This document shows positions 16,961 to 25,723 of a stretch of 64,000 bases of DNA, piece by piece; position 1 is the stretch's first letter; the number at the start of each line of letters is the position of its first letter. The position numbers and the translations under genes were made by a program. Under the pieces are notes generated by a model that was not told the origin of the DNA, made no database searches, and saw nothing but the letters and a program-made list of their open reading frames with translations. Origin of the DNA: JBEKHT01 sp049511715 (GTDB lineage Bacteria > Chloroflexota > Anaerolineae > Anaerolineales > RBG-16-64-43); assembly GCA_049511715.1 (NCBI GenBank), contig JBEKXU010000009.1, positions 80,291-144,290 on the forward strand, written 5' to 3'.

Positions 16961-17459
16961 TCGGGGAGGCCCAGGCCGGGCTGTTGTTGTTGGCCGGGCC
17001 GATGGCGCCAAGAGTCCTCCGGGCCCTAGGCATTTGGCTGGCAACGATCTGGTGGGGACAACGGCTAGGGGGAGAGCACGACAAACTGCGGGAACAGGAT
17101 CTCGGCTCCCGGGTTGTCATCCGTTTCGCCACCCCCCTGGGGTCCCCTCAGATTGACCCAGAGCCGTGCGCCTCAACTACTCAGGAGCTAGGTGCGCGCC
17201 GGGAGCAGTGCGAGCATGGCAAGAAACAAGGTGGGAATGATGGGGTCTATACCTTTCAGACTGGGAGGGGTGGGCTGACCAGGGCGAACGGCCCCAATGT
17301 CCACTGCCTTTCGACTTCATGAGGCGACAGGGGGAAGGCCCGTTGTTTCCGTGATCTCAAGCTTACAATAGTGCAGCGAGTGAAACGAATCCTCGCGGAG
17401 GCAGGCCCCTCCCTGACGGGGGAATGTTCGCATTGTTGCGGCGTTTGAAAGGAGGATCG
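16961..17459. other. Intergenic region between divergent genes, no gene supported
   Basis: About 500 bases. A GAAAGGAGG ribosome site at 17448-17456 belongs to the next gene. Nothing else is recognised. Confidence 0.4.
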
Positions 17460-18173
17460 ATGGCATCCCGCAGCGCTCTGGGCAACAGCGAAAGATTTCT
17501 GGCGTACATCCGTGAATGGCAGGCTGCCCTCCCGCCGCTCCCGATAGAAGAAGCGGTCCCGGATGCAGGCCGGGCCGCAATCTTCTCCGTGGATCTAGTC
17601 AGGGGGTTTTGCTACGAGGGACCCCTGGCCAGTCCCCGGGTGAAGGCCATCATCCCAGCGGTAACGGAGCTTTTTCGTTTGGCGTGGGGGCGGGGGGTCC
17701 GCAATTTCGTTCTTATCCAGGAAGGGCATGAGCCCGATGCGAGGGAGTTCGATCAGTACGGCCGTCACTGCGTGAGAGGGACCTTCGAAGCAGAGACTGT
17801 CCCGGAGATCCGCGCATTGCCATTTCACAATCAAATGCAGATCGTGCTGAAGAATTCCATAAGCAGTTTCTCCGGGACCTCACTTGGCTCATGGTTGGGA
17901 GACCACCCCGAGGTGGATACGTTGGTCGCCGTGGGCGATTGCACCGACCTGTGCACCTATCAGCTGGCCATGCACATGCAAGTTTACGCAAACGCCCATC
18001 AACGACGCCGCCGGGTGATCGTCCCATCGGACTGTGTTGACACCTATGATCTTCCCGTCGAGGCCGCCGCGAGCGCTGGGACTTTCCCGCATGACGGGGA
18101 TCTCCTGAACCTGGTGTTCCTTTACCACATGGCTTTGAACGGGATCGAGGTCGTGGGTCACATTGGCGCCTGA
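17460..18173 (+). CDS. Cysteine hydrolase of the isochorismatase/nicotinamidase family
   Basis: A 237-residue protein. The catalytic triad of the family is visible: D45 in FSVDLVRGF, K131 in VLKNSISSF and C165 in GDCTDLCTYQLA. Nicotinamidase converts nicotinamide to nicotinate. That role is supported by the next gene, nicotinate phosphoribosyltransferase, 62 bases downstream on the same strand. The ATG at 17460 follows AAAGGAGG. The N-terminal ~35 residues extend beyond the core family domain. Other hydrolases of this superfamily act on different amides, so context carries the specific call. Confidence 0.8.
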   Translation: MASRSALGNSERFLAYIREWQAALPPLPIEEAVPDAGRAAIFSVDLVRGFCYEGPLASPRVKAIIPAVTELFRLAWGRGVRNFVLIQEGHEPDAREFDQYGRHCVRGTFEAETVPEIRALPFHNQMQIVLKNSISSFSGTSLGSWLGDHPEVDTLVAVGDCTDLCTYQLAMHMQVYANAHQRRRRVIVPSDCVDTYDLPVEAAASAGTFPHDGDLLNLVFLYHMALNGIEVVGHIGA

Positions 18174-18235
18174 GTCAAGAACCTTCGGAAAACCGGTCTG
18201 CCTTTGATCTCAGCGGGGCAATGAGGAGAGAAGCA

Positions 18236-19576
18236 ATGACCATTTTCGACCGCCGACGATTGACGGATGAGACCTTCCAGCTGGACACTGATCGCATGCG
18301 GCGAGGCTGGTACTCGGACAAGTACTTCGGGAACATCACCACGATGCTGACCCGGTTGGCGGAGAGGGGGTACAGATATCAGGGAGACCATCCCCGGATC
18401 AGTCTCGACCTGGCCAGAGAGGTCGAGGTCGGGGAAATGGAAGTGGAAATGCAGTGGTTCACTCGACGACCCGGGACGACGGTCGTGGCCGGAGTCGACA
18501 AGGCTCTGGCCATGTTGCGTCACGGCACGGGTTTCTGGCAGGGTCCCGAGTTCGTCGATACTTCGGATCGGCTTGAAGTATGGGCTGTGCATGATGGAGC
18601 CCTCATCCACTACCAAGGGGATCCTCTGGCGGTCGAGCCAGTCCTGCGGGTGCGGGGCCGATACCGGGACTTCGCACTGCTTGAAACCCCCACCCTGGGG
18701 ATCCTGACAAGAGGCAGCCGTGTGGCGACCAATGTGTACGAAACCTTGATTGCCGCCCGCGGAAAACCCGTGCTTTTCTTCCCCGCCCGGTTTGACCTTC
18801 ATGAAGTCCAGGCGGCGGACGGATACGCCTACAACGTCGCGGTTCAGCGTTTCAATCTCGACTACGGAGGGGGGCTTGGCCCATTCATTTCCACCGACGC
18901 GCAAGGCGACTGGTGGGGAGGGGCAGGCGGGGGGACGGTCGCCCACGCCGCGCTGGCCTGCTTTTTGGGAGATACCGCGGAGGCCATGCTTGCCTTTGCC
19001 GCCATCATTTCCCCCGAGATCCCACGCATCGCCCTGGTGGATTTCAACAATGACTCGGTCGACGACTCCCTGCGAACTCTCAAGCAAATGTTCAGAAAGT
19101 ATCGCGAGCTCTCGGACGCGGGTCAGGCGGCGGAAGCCAAGCGTTATCTTCTCTATGGGGTGCGATTGGACACCTCGGGCAGCATCCGCGATGTGAGTGT
19201 TCCTGCGCTCGGCGACCCCAGCCTTGACTTCGGGGTTACGCCTCGGCTGGTCTTCGCCGTGCGCCAAGCCCTTGACACGGCCTGGGAACAGTGGGATTTG
19301 CCCTTGCGTTGGCGGGATAGGGCCCGGGAGTACTGCCGCACGGTCCGCATCGTGGTTTCCGGAGGCTTCAACCTGGAGAGGATTGCCAGGTTTGAACAAT
19401 TCGGTGTGCCCGTTGATATTTACGGAGTGGGGTCCTCCCTTTTTGATAACCATGGCCGGACCGTCACGGATTTCACCGCCGATGTGGTTCGGGTTCGAGT
19501 TGGAAAGAATTGGATTGACTTGGCCAAGGTGGGGAGAGGTCCCAATGAAAACCCGGATCTGGAGCGCGTATGGTAA
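18236..19576 (+). CDS. pncB: Nicotinate phosphoribosyltransferase
   Basis: A 446-residue enzyme that makes nicotinate mononucleotide from nicotinate and PRPP (Preiss-Handler NAD salvage). Family features are the N-terminal DTDRMRRGWYSDKYF, the segment FFPARFDLHEVQAADGYAY and VVSGGFNLERIARF with the loop VDIYGVGSSLFDN, which binds phosphate in this fold. The ATG at 18236 follows GAGGAGAG. It probably forms an operon with the nicotinamidase-like gene, together recycling nicotinamide to NAD. Confidence 0.92.
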   Translation: MTIFDRRRLTDETFQLDTDRMRRGWYSDKYFGNITTMLTRLAERGYRYQGDHPRISLDLAREVEVGEMEVEMQWFTRRPGTTVVAGVDKALAMLRHGTGFWQGPEFVDTSDRLEVWAVHDGALIHYQGDPLAVEPVLRVRGRYRDFALLETPTLGILTRGSRVATNVYETLIAARGKPVLFFPARFDLHEVQAADGYAYNVAVQRFNLDYGGGLGPFISTDAQGDWWGGAGGGTVAHAALACFLGDTAEAMLAFAAIISPEIPRIALVDFNNDSVDDSLRTLKQMFRKYRELSDAGQAAEAKRYLLYGVRLDTSGSIRDVSVPALGDPSLDFGVTPRLVFAVRQALDTAWEQWDLPLRWRDRAREYCRTVRIVVSGGFNLERIARFEQFGVPVDIYGVGSSLFDNHGRTVTDFTADVVRVRVGKNWIDLAKVGRGPNENPDLERVW

Positions 19577-20180
19577 GTTCCCGCTCCGATCGTTGAGGCT
19601 CTTTCTTGCGGGCTTGCCACGGGTGGCGTCAGGCCGCCCTTGACAGCTTGAACCAAAGAAGAAGGAACCGCCTTCTGGTGATCCCTGCTCGAGCCGGCCT
19701 CTTCCCGCCGCGTGAAGGCAACCACCTGAAAGCCGCCGCATGCCGGGTCAGGGCGGATCATCGTCTGTACACCAGGGGGTGATTGCCTAGGAGGACAAGC
19801 TGCGCGTCGATCTTGGACGCCGCCAGCAGATCGCTTGCAAATAGGCTAGTTTCCTAGGCCCCCGGGTGGAGGATGGGTTCCCTGCAGCACGAGGACGCGC
19901 AACCCTATCTTCGTCAAGTCTGGCGTAGCGGTTTAGGCCCTTGGCCAAGTCCTGCAGGGGTTACTAGATGGAGGGGTGTGGAGATTTGCTCAGGCGGCTA
20001 TGGATGGAGGCGCAGGTCCCCCATTTTTTGCATTGTGTAGGCCCTTTGGGCAGGGTCGGCGGTTCTTCTCATTCGTCGCGTGCGATGTTGTGTATCGTGT
20101 GCTGCGGTCCCATAATAGATGCTCTCGCTGCCTACCACGCATGGTCGAGGTCGTCAGGCGTTATCCCAGAGGTTTGCCCT
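19577..20180. other. Intergenic region, no gene supported
   Basis: About 600 bases after pncB. It forms the left border of the decaying accessory patch. No terminator, RNA gene or credible frame is seen; the frame that overlaps the next gene in another phase is not protein-like before 20270. Confidence 0.35.
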
Positions 20181-20901
20181 ATGTCCAGCACTCTCTCATC
20201 CAGAATACCAGACGCCGATGTGCTACTTGAACTTTCCCTCGAGGAACTTGGCGGGGAATGCCTCCGACTCCTCAACTCTTTGCCCCCCCGATGAAAGCAG
20301 GGCCCTCCTCAACCTCAACCCCTTCTGCAATCAGGCGCACACGGGTTATCCCGACAATGCGATTACCAACATAGAGAGGGCACTAATGGAGGCGTGGCAG
20401 TGGCTGAAATCAGAAAACCTGATCGCCGATGTCCCGGGCTCACAAGGGGGATGCCACTTCATCTCAAGGCGCGGTCGGTCCCTAAAGACCAAAGATGATT
20501 TTAAAGCATTCACCAAGGCGAACCTCTTGCCAAGACGCTTCCTGCATCCGGAAATTGCGACAAAGGCAAGGGCTCCCTTCGTGCGAGGCGAATACGACAC
20601 CGCAGTCTTTCTCGCATTCAAGGAGGTGGAAATGGCTGTGCGCAAGGCTGGCGATTTCCTCCAATCTGACGTCGGCGTCCCACTTATGCGACGAGCGTTT
20701 GACAAAGAAAATGGCCCCCTCCGAGATACCTCCCTTCCCGAGCCCGAAAGAGAGGCTATGGCGCACCTATTCGCGGAGGCAATCGCCCTTTACAAGAATG
20801 CCCAGAGCCCTCGCAACGTGGATACCTACGATCCTTCGACCGCAGCATCTCTTGTGCTCGTGGCCAACCACCTTCTAACAATTGTGGCGCCACCAAATTG
20901 A
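20181..20901 (+). pseudogene. TIGR02391-like protein, frameshifted in a C run
   Basis: Two frames join to give about 239 residues. The first runs from ATG 20181 (MSSTLSS...) through LLELSLEELGGECLRLLNSLPP and meets a stop at 20292-20294. The second continues from the same place as DESRALLNLNP and runs to 20901. Removing one base from the seven-C run at 20283-20289 restores a continuous protein. The C-terminal half, with GYPDNAITNIERALMEAW, RGEYDTAVFLAFKEVEMAVRK and LMRRAFDKENGPL, looks like the TIGR02391 family of unknown function. It could be a pseudogene, a phase-variable gene or a sequencing error. Confidence 0.65.
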
Positions 20902-20922
20902 CTCGCTACTCCGGGGGCCTCG

Positions 20923-21000
20923 GGGGAACTCGCACGCTGGAATTGCAAAGCACGTACACACCAAAGCACGATCTTGGGTCGCGAGGAGGGGACCATGAAG
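20923..21000 (+). repeat. Imperfect leader repeat, copy A
   Basis: About 78 bases ending in GCGAGGAGGGGACCATGAAG, resembling 22247-22323. The left 29 bases match at 24 positions and the last ~27 bases, including the ribosome site and start codon, match closely; the middle is diverged. It places the same translation-initiation region before two different small genes. Confidence 0.55.
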
Positions 21001-21605
21001 AACGCAATCCTGATCGTGGTCGTTATCGCGCTGTTGGCAAGCCTGGCAGTCAATGGTGGGCTGTACTTGAACAACGCCAGCCAAGGCAAGGAAATCCAGA
21101 GGTGGCAGGCGCAGAACAGGAGTCTGTCTTCCGGCGTGGCCACGGAGACTACTCAAGGGAACCAGGCCATTGCTTACGTAGCGGAAGACAATAACACGAT
21201 ATCTGCCCTGCAGGGGTCAGTAGGGCAGAAAGACGATTCAATCGCCTCGCTACAGTCCCAGCTCACTAACCTGCGAGCGACTGACGCGAATATGCTGTCT
21301 CAACTTAGCAACGTCATGTGTTCGGCAACCATCCCGGCATCTGATGTGATCGGCCTCTCTACCAACCAAGCCCTAATCGAGCCAGTCACCAAGGCGCTTG
21401 AGCAGCAGAGCGGTCTTGAGTCCACGAGGACCGAGTTTGAGGTAGTCTGGAATTACAGCAAGACAGCGATCTTCACGGTTACTTTACACAGAACGGGGCG
21501 CAGGTCACCGGTAAGGTGGTTGTGGTTTGGAATGATTCCGCTGGCGTTGTGGACGCCAATTTCAACATGAGCGCTGGCTGTGAGTTCTACGTTCCGGGGA
21601 CATGA
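20995..21605 (+). pseudogene. Small secreted/membrane-anchored protein, frameshifted near the C-terminus
   Basis: ATG 20995 with a GAGGAGGGG site starts a protein with an uncleaved or signal-type hydrophobic N-terminus (MKNAILIVVVIALLASLAV), then a Gln/Ser-rich coiled-coil-like region (SALQGSVGQKDDSIASLQSQ). The frame runs into basic, unnatural sequence after about residue 155. Shifting to the next frame near 21460 gives HGYFTQNGAQVTGKVVVVWN and then a natural end, CEFYVPGT, with a stop at 21603-21605. A single base seems to be missing in the GCAAGACA area. No family is recognised. Ten bases later the next lipoprotein gene starts. Confidence 0.6.
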
Positions 21606-21614
21606 GGAGGAGCC

Positions 21615-22190
21615 ATGAGACGCTCAGTTCTCGGCATTACAAGTCTGCTCGTCGTGTTGGTCTTGGCAACGACGGCATGCTCGGGTATCACCGCACCCCG
21701 GCCCACCGGCACGCCCGTACTGACGGCCAAGTTCGCGAGTGTAGAGGACACCGACACGCCCGCGCCTACGGCCACGTCCGCGAGTGTACTGGCAAACGAA
21801 CCGCCCGCGTGGTCAGCCAGGTTCGCGAGGGTAGTGAACACGGTCACGTCCTTGGGATTCCACGAGGCATCTTGTGATCCTTCCATAACGCTCCCGTGCC
21901 GCAAATTCACAAACCAGACCCTAGGCATGGGGTTTGAGCTATGGTCGGATGGCGACTTTGGAGTGAGGATGACTCTCAGCAATGGACAGATCACTGCTGC
22001 TCAGGCAAACGCCTGTGTCCCTATTTTCCGGGCCATTGGACTAGGAGACACAGAGACAAATTGGATCAAAAGCCACATGCAAGCTGCCAATAGCTCGCCT
22101 CAAAGTCAGGATTTTGATACCGTCTGGGTACAACTGAACGTGGACAGGAGTGGGCCACCCACTCTTGTGATAGAGACCGATCCCGAATGA
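21615..22190 (+). CDS. Small lipoprotein of unknown function
   Basis: A 191-residue protein behind GAGGAGGAGCC. The signal peptide ends LATTAC (lipobox), followed by a Thr/Pro linker encoded in part by three imperfect 45-bp tandem repeats (21723-21857). The mature C-terminal domain (~residues 80-191) contains two cysteines in EASCDPSITLPCRKF and one in ANACVPIF, and a GFELWSDGDFGVRMTL strand-like part. The family is not recognised. It is the only intact gene of the 20.2-22.8 kb patch. Its first codons (ATGA-ACGCTCAGTTCTC) are nearly repeated at 22318, marking a paralogous family. Confidence 0.65.
   Translation: MRRSVLGITSLLVVLVLATTACSGITAPRPTGTPVLTAKFASVEDTDTPAPTATSASVLANEPPAWSARFARVVNTVTSLGFHEASCDPSITLPCRKFTNQTLGMGFELWSDGDFGVRMTLSNGQITAAQANACVPIFRAIGLGDTETNWIKSHMQAANSSPQSQDFDTVWVQLNVDRSGPPTLVIETDPE
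21723..21857 (+). repeat. Three imperfect 45-bp tandem repeats inside the lipoprotein gene
   Basis: Units start at 21723, 21768 and 21813. Each begins with a variant of ACGGCCAAGTTCGCGAGTGT. The unit length is a multiple of three, so the repeats encode 15-residue blocks (TAKFASVEDTDTPAP, TATSASVLANEPPAW, then SARFARVVN) that lengthen the linker between lipid anchor and domain. Confidence 0.6.
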
Positions 22191-22246
22191 GGTGGGTCGT
22201 CTCACTTCCTCGGTTGCCGCTTGAAGGTGAGGGTGGTGGGATAGGA

Positions 22247-22323
22247 GGGGAACGCGCACGCCGGAGCTGCAATGCGAGTAGACGTTACGTCACGGGCTTG
22301 TGTTGCGAGGAGGAACCATGAAA
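22247..22323 (+). repeat. Imperfect leader repeat, copy B
   Basis: Partner of 20923-21000, starting GGGGAACGCGCACG and ending GCGAGGAGGAACCATGAAA. It leads into a truncated reading frame. Confidence 0.55.
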
Positions 22324-22422
22324 CGCTCAGTTCTCACTTTCGCAAGTTTGGTCGTGGGCACCTTCTTCGGGCTCTTGCGGTTGGGTGCGGTCGCGCCTCG
22401 CATCGGCATGTTCGAGGCGTAG
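22318..22422 (+). pseudogene. Truncated start of a paralogous small exported protein
   Basis: A start codon with a strong GAGGAGGAACC site opens a 34-codon frame whose first residues, MKRSVLTFASLVV, match the MRRSVLGITSLLVV start of the lipoprotein at 21615. Similarity fades near 22350-22362, where sequence related to an integrase on the other strand begins. It looks like a gene cut off by a recombination or insertion junction. Confidence 0.45.
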
Positions 22423-22773
22423 CCGCTGTTCACCATCCAGGTCGCGAAGATGATGATGTTGGTCCGATGGGGTGCGGACGCTCGCGTCGGTCAAGGGCCA
22501 GGGCGTCCCATCGGAGTGCGTGCGCCCGTCCCCCTCGCTGTATTCGATCAGGTGATCGACGCACTGCTGGTGGCCGATTTCATCCGGCCTGTCGATCCCG
22601 CGCTTGTCGTACAGCCAGAAAATCCACTTGAGGATGTGCATCCGGTAGCCTTTGAGGCTCGTCGGGGTGAGGTGATTCAGCTTGGCCGTCTCTCGATAGA
22701 ACAGAGGGAACAACTCGGCCAGCGTCGAGGGCGGCTCCTAGATTTGGATCGCGGTTTCAACTCTCTTGGGCAT
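22350..22773 (-). pseudogene. Tyrosine recombinase/integrase N-terminal remnant
   Basis: On the minus strand ATG 22773 opens MPKRVETAIQI, then an in-frame TAG at 22740-22738, then EPPSTLAELFPLFYR and TPTSLKGYRMHILKWIFWLY. This resembles the SAM-like DNA-binding domain of phage-type integrases. A second break follows: after DASVRT the homology continues in another frame as HRTNIIIFATWMVNSGYAS, and then as NRKSPKK. The similarity ends near 22350-22362, so the whole catalytic domain (Arg-His-Arg-Tyr) is missing. It is dead, with one nonsense codon, one frameshift and a 3' truncation. Confidence 0.6.
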
Positions 22774-23030
22774 TCTGCTCGTAGTGTACACGGTTACCCT
22801 CCTCGTGGGTCATAAACCGTGGGTGCCCCTTGGGTCTATCCGTGATACACTGCGCACCGCTTTCTGGAAAAAGGGATGAGATAGAACCGACGGTTTGGCA
22901 TCGGCACTCGCAGCCAAAGTCCCTGTCGGAGTGACAGACTGCCCTTGCCGCCCGCTGTCGCCCTGCGACGGCCTTAGCTTCTCTTTTGGGGAGAAGCCTT
23001 TGTTTGGAGAGCGGGCTGGCAAGGAGGCCT

Positions 23031-25499
23031 ATGGTGCATGCAAAGCAGCCGCACAGGACGCAGGCGAGGGCAACTATCGCGGCGTTCACGGCGGCGTGTC
23101 TGCTCCTTTCCTCTTGCGGCGGGGTGCCGGAGGGGATTCTTTCAAGCCCGGGACCCAGCCCTTATCCCTTCCCCACCAGCTCGCCTTCCCCCCGTTTCCC
23201 AGTCACCTTCCTGGTCCATGCTCCTGCCGGAACCTCTTCGGGGGCCCAGGTTGATCTCGATGTGCTGGATGAGGTGACGGGGCTTTCCCTCAACACCCAG
23301 GATTACCCGATGAAGCCTCTCGGGAGCAGCATTTGGCAAGTGACGGTGGGGCTGCCTCGAGGTGACTTGCTGTTCTACCGCTACAGCCTGCGGACATCGT
23401 CCGAGGTCCCCGAGGCGCTCGCGACAGGGGCCCAGCTGGACTACCGTGTGTATTATGCCGGCGGTCCAGGGCAAGTGGAGGACCAGGTCTCTGCCTGGGT
23501 GGGTGGTCCGCTCCCAGGTACGAGCGGTGTGATCCGTGGTTTGGTCCGCGATGCCACGACCGGCTTGGCGGTCCCTGGAATCATCGTGACAGCGGCGGGC
23601 CTGCGAACCTTCACGGACGGTAGTGGCTCATACGCCTTGGACGGGGTTCCGGCGGGGAAGCACATGCTTGTGGCATTCGATCCGGACGGGGCTTACCGTC
23701 CTTACGAGCAGGAGGCAGTCGTCGCCAATGGGGAACCGACGCCGGCCCGCCTTGTTCTGGTCCCGCTTCCTCGGGTAAGTGTCACTTTCCACGTCTTCCT
23801 GCCGACGGGGACTCCCAAGGGCGCCCCAGTCCGGCTGGTTGGGAATCTGCTGGCGCTTGGGAATACCTTCGAGCCAGGTCCGGCGGGTTTGATGATCGAG
23901 CCTGCTCGGGCGCCGGTGCTCACGGTCCTTCCGGATGGTTCCTGCGTAGGGGTTCTCTCCCTGCCGGTCGGCTTTCATTTGAGGTACAAGGTCACTTTGG
24001 GGGATGGGTTTTGGAACGCCGAACACAGCTCCAGTGGCCTGATGCTTGTGCGGGAATTGGATGTCCCGAGTAGCAACCTGCTGGTCAATGTCGGGGTGGC
24101 TTCATGGGGGTCCGATCCCCAGCAGGCCGTGACGTTTCATGTCAATGTGACCCCCGGGCTGCCTGCGACGGAATGGGTCGCCCTTCAATTGAGCCCCTTT
24201 CCCGGGGTCTGGATGACCCCGCTGCCCATGTGGCCGTCGGGCCCGCATCTCTGGACCTACGAGCTCATGAGCCCATTGGGATGGCCTGGAAACATTGCCT
24301 ATCGTTACTGTCGGAATGGGGACTGCGGAGTCGCGGATGAAGCCGACGAGGCCGGAGTCAATCCGAAGGGTCGCCAGCTGGCCCCCGCACCCCTGCCGCA
24401 GACGCTGGAGGACACAATGTCCTCCTGGGTAGGTTGGAGCGGAGCAGCCGTTTCGCCGCTGGCCCCGCCACTGGTTTCCGCCCGCCCTGACTTCCGGACC
24501 GGTGTCATCTTCTCGCCCGGGAATTGGTCGCCTCCCTACGAACCGACACTCGAGGACCTGGCCCGCCTCCATCCGCAGTGGCTCCTGCTCAGCCCCACTT
24601 GGTTCCTGGGTTCCGCCAACCCGCTTCCGGAGATTGATTACCTCCCGCAGGACGGTTCTTCATTAAGGCAGGAGTTGCTCGACCAGATCGCAGCGGCCCG
24701 GGCGGCAGGACTGCAAGTTGGCCTAGCCCCAGCGCTTCTGCCGATCTCCGGAACCTCAGCCGCTTGGTGGGCTTCGGGCGGCCGGGGGACAGACTGGTGG
24801 AACGCCTGGTTTTCTGCGTACGGCAACTTCCTGATCTTCAATGCTGACCTCGCGCAGGAGGCAGGAGTCCAAGAACTGGTTGTGGCCCCAGCCGATATGC
24901 TTCCCTCACAACCGGGCACGGTCGGAGCACCGGCCGATGCCGACGCGCGCTGGCGAGCTCTCATTGGTGACGTTCGCGCTCATTTCTCAGGGCGGATCGG
25001 GGTTGAGCTGTTGCTGACCGACCATCTGCAAACGGTCCCGACGTTTCTGGGCGATGTGGACGACATCTACATCCAAGTGCGAGCTCCACTGGCTCCTGGG
25101 GATGATGCCAGCACGACGGAAATGACCAGCGCCGCCGGATCGGTCATTGACAACAACTTGTCCACGCTGCGGACCACGGGCAAACCCCTGTTGCTCGAGG
25201 CGGCGTTCGCCTCCGCCAACGGGGGCGCCTCGGGATGTCCCCGAGATCGTGGGGGCAATTGCCTTGCACTCGAGGCGCTCGTTCCTGGGTCGCCGCTTGC
25301 CCTGGCAACGCCTGTCAACCTTGATCTTCAGGCGCGTGCCGTGCAGGCCCTGCTGGTAGCGGCGGCCAGCCGCAGTTGGATTGGCGGCTTTCTGACCTGG
25401 GACTATTATCCTGCGGTGGGCTTGCAAGATGGATCTGCTTCGGTGCACGGCAAGCCGGCTGAGGCAGTTCTCAGCGCCGCCTTTCAGATGCTGAGGTGA
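23031..25499 (+). CDS. Large multidomain lipoprotein with carboxypeptidase-regulatory-like and glycosidase-like parts
   Basis: 822 residues from ATG 23031 behind AAGGAGG. The signal peptide ends LLLSSCGG (lipobox Cys) with a Ser/Pro linker. Residues ~60-160 and ~265-450 look like beta-sandwich, starch-binding-like modules (VTFLVHAPAGT, VTFHVFLPTGT and VTFHVNVTPGLP begin three similar repeats). Residues ~165-245 resemble a carboxypeptidase regulatory-like Ig domain (GLVRDATTGLAVPGIIVTA, then GSYALDGVPAGKHML). The C-terminal ~330 residues resemble a TIM-barrel glycosidase-like domain (GVIFSPGNWSPPYEP, then GGFLTWDYYPAVG at the end). It is probably an extracellular carbohydrate-binding or -processing protein; catalytic residues are not assigned. 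Confidence 0.65.
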   Translation: MVHAKQPHRTQARATIAAFTAACLLLSSCGGVPEGILSSPGPSPYPFPTSSPSPRFPVTFLVHAPAGTSSGAQVDLDVLDEVTGLSLNTQDYPMKPLGSSIWQVTVGLPRGDLLFYRYSLRTSSEVPEALATGAQLDYRVYYAGGPGQVEDQVSAWVGGPLPGTSGVIRGLVRDATTGLAVPGIIVTAAGLRTFTDGSGSYALDGVPAGKHMLVAFDPDGAYRPYEQEAVVANGEPTPARLVLVPLPRVSVTFHVFLPTGTPKGAPVRLVGNLLALGNTFEPGPAGLMIEPARAPVLTVLPDGSCVGVLSLPVGFHLRYKVTLGDGFWNAEHSSSGLMLVRELDVPSSNLLVNVGVASWGSDPQQAVTFHVNVTPGLPATEWVALQLSPFPGVWMTPLPMWPSGPHLWTYELMSPLGWPGNIAYRYCRNGDCGVADEADEAGVNPKGRQLAPAPLPQTLEDTMSSWVGWSGAAVSPLAPPLVSARPDFRTGVIFSPGNWSPPYEPTLEDLARLHPQWLLLSPTWFLGSANPLPEIDYLPQDGSSLRQELLDQIAAARAAGLQVGLAPALLPISGTSAAWWASGGRGTDWWNAWFSAYGNFLIFNADLAQEAGVQELVVAPADMLPSQPGTVGAPADADARWRALIGDVRAHFSGRIGVELLLTDHLQTVPTFLGDVDDIYIQVRAPLAPGDDASTTEMTSAAGSVIDNNLSTLRTTGKPLLLEAAFASANGGASGCPRDRGGNCLALEALVPGSPLALATPVNLDLQARAVQALLVAAASRSWIGGFLTWDYYPAVGLQDGSASVHGKPAEAVLSAAFQMLR

Positions 25500-25723
25500 A
25501 CGGTTCGCCGGCTGTCTTGAGGCCATGTTCCGGAGCAATCGCGAGCCCCCCGTGCAGGCGGAAACACGGTCCGTCGCTGAGGGCCTGGCGGGGAGATAGA
25601 TCCTGAATCTCCAGGCGGCGCTAGGGGGCACTTGTCTTGAGGAGAGGGTTCGACAGGAGTTGCTCCGTCGCTGTGGCAGGAGCCTGTCTTTCTTGAGGCA
25701 CTACTTTGTCGGGAGAGACCGTC

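Noticed and set aside
18158..19741. 527-codon minus-strand open frame
   Set aside because: It lies opposite pncB, whose family motifs are clear; the antisense frame is an effect of high GC at third positions.
21587..21994. Minus-strand frame with repeated STLADVAVGAGVSV-like pattern
   Set aside because: It looks like a beta-helix repeat, but it is just the antisense of the 45-bp repeats in the lipoprotein gene, which has a good ribosome site and lipobox.
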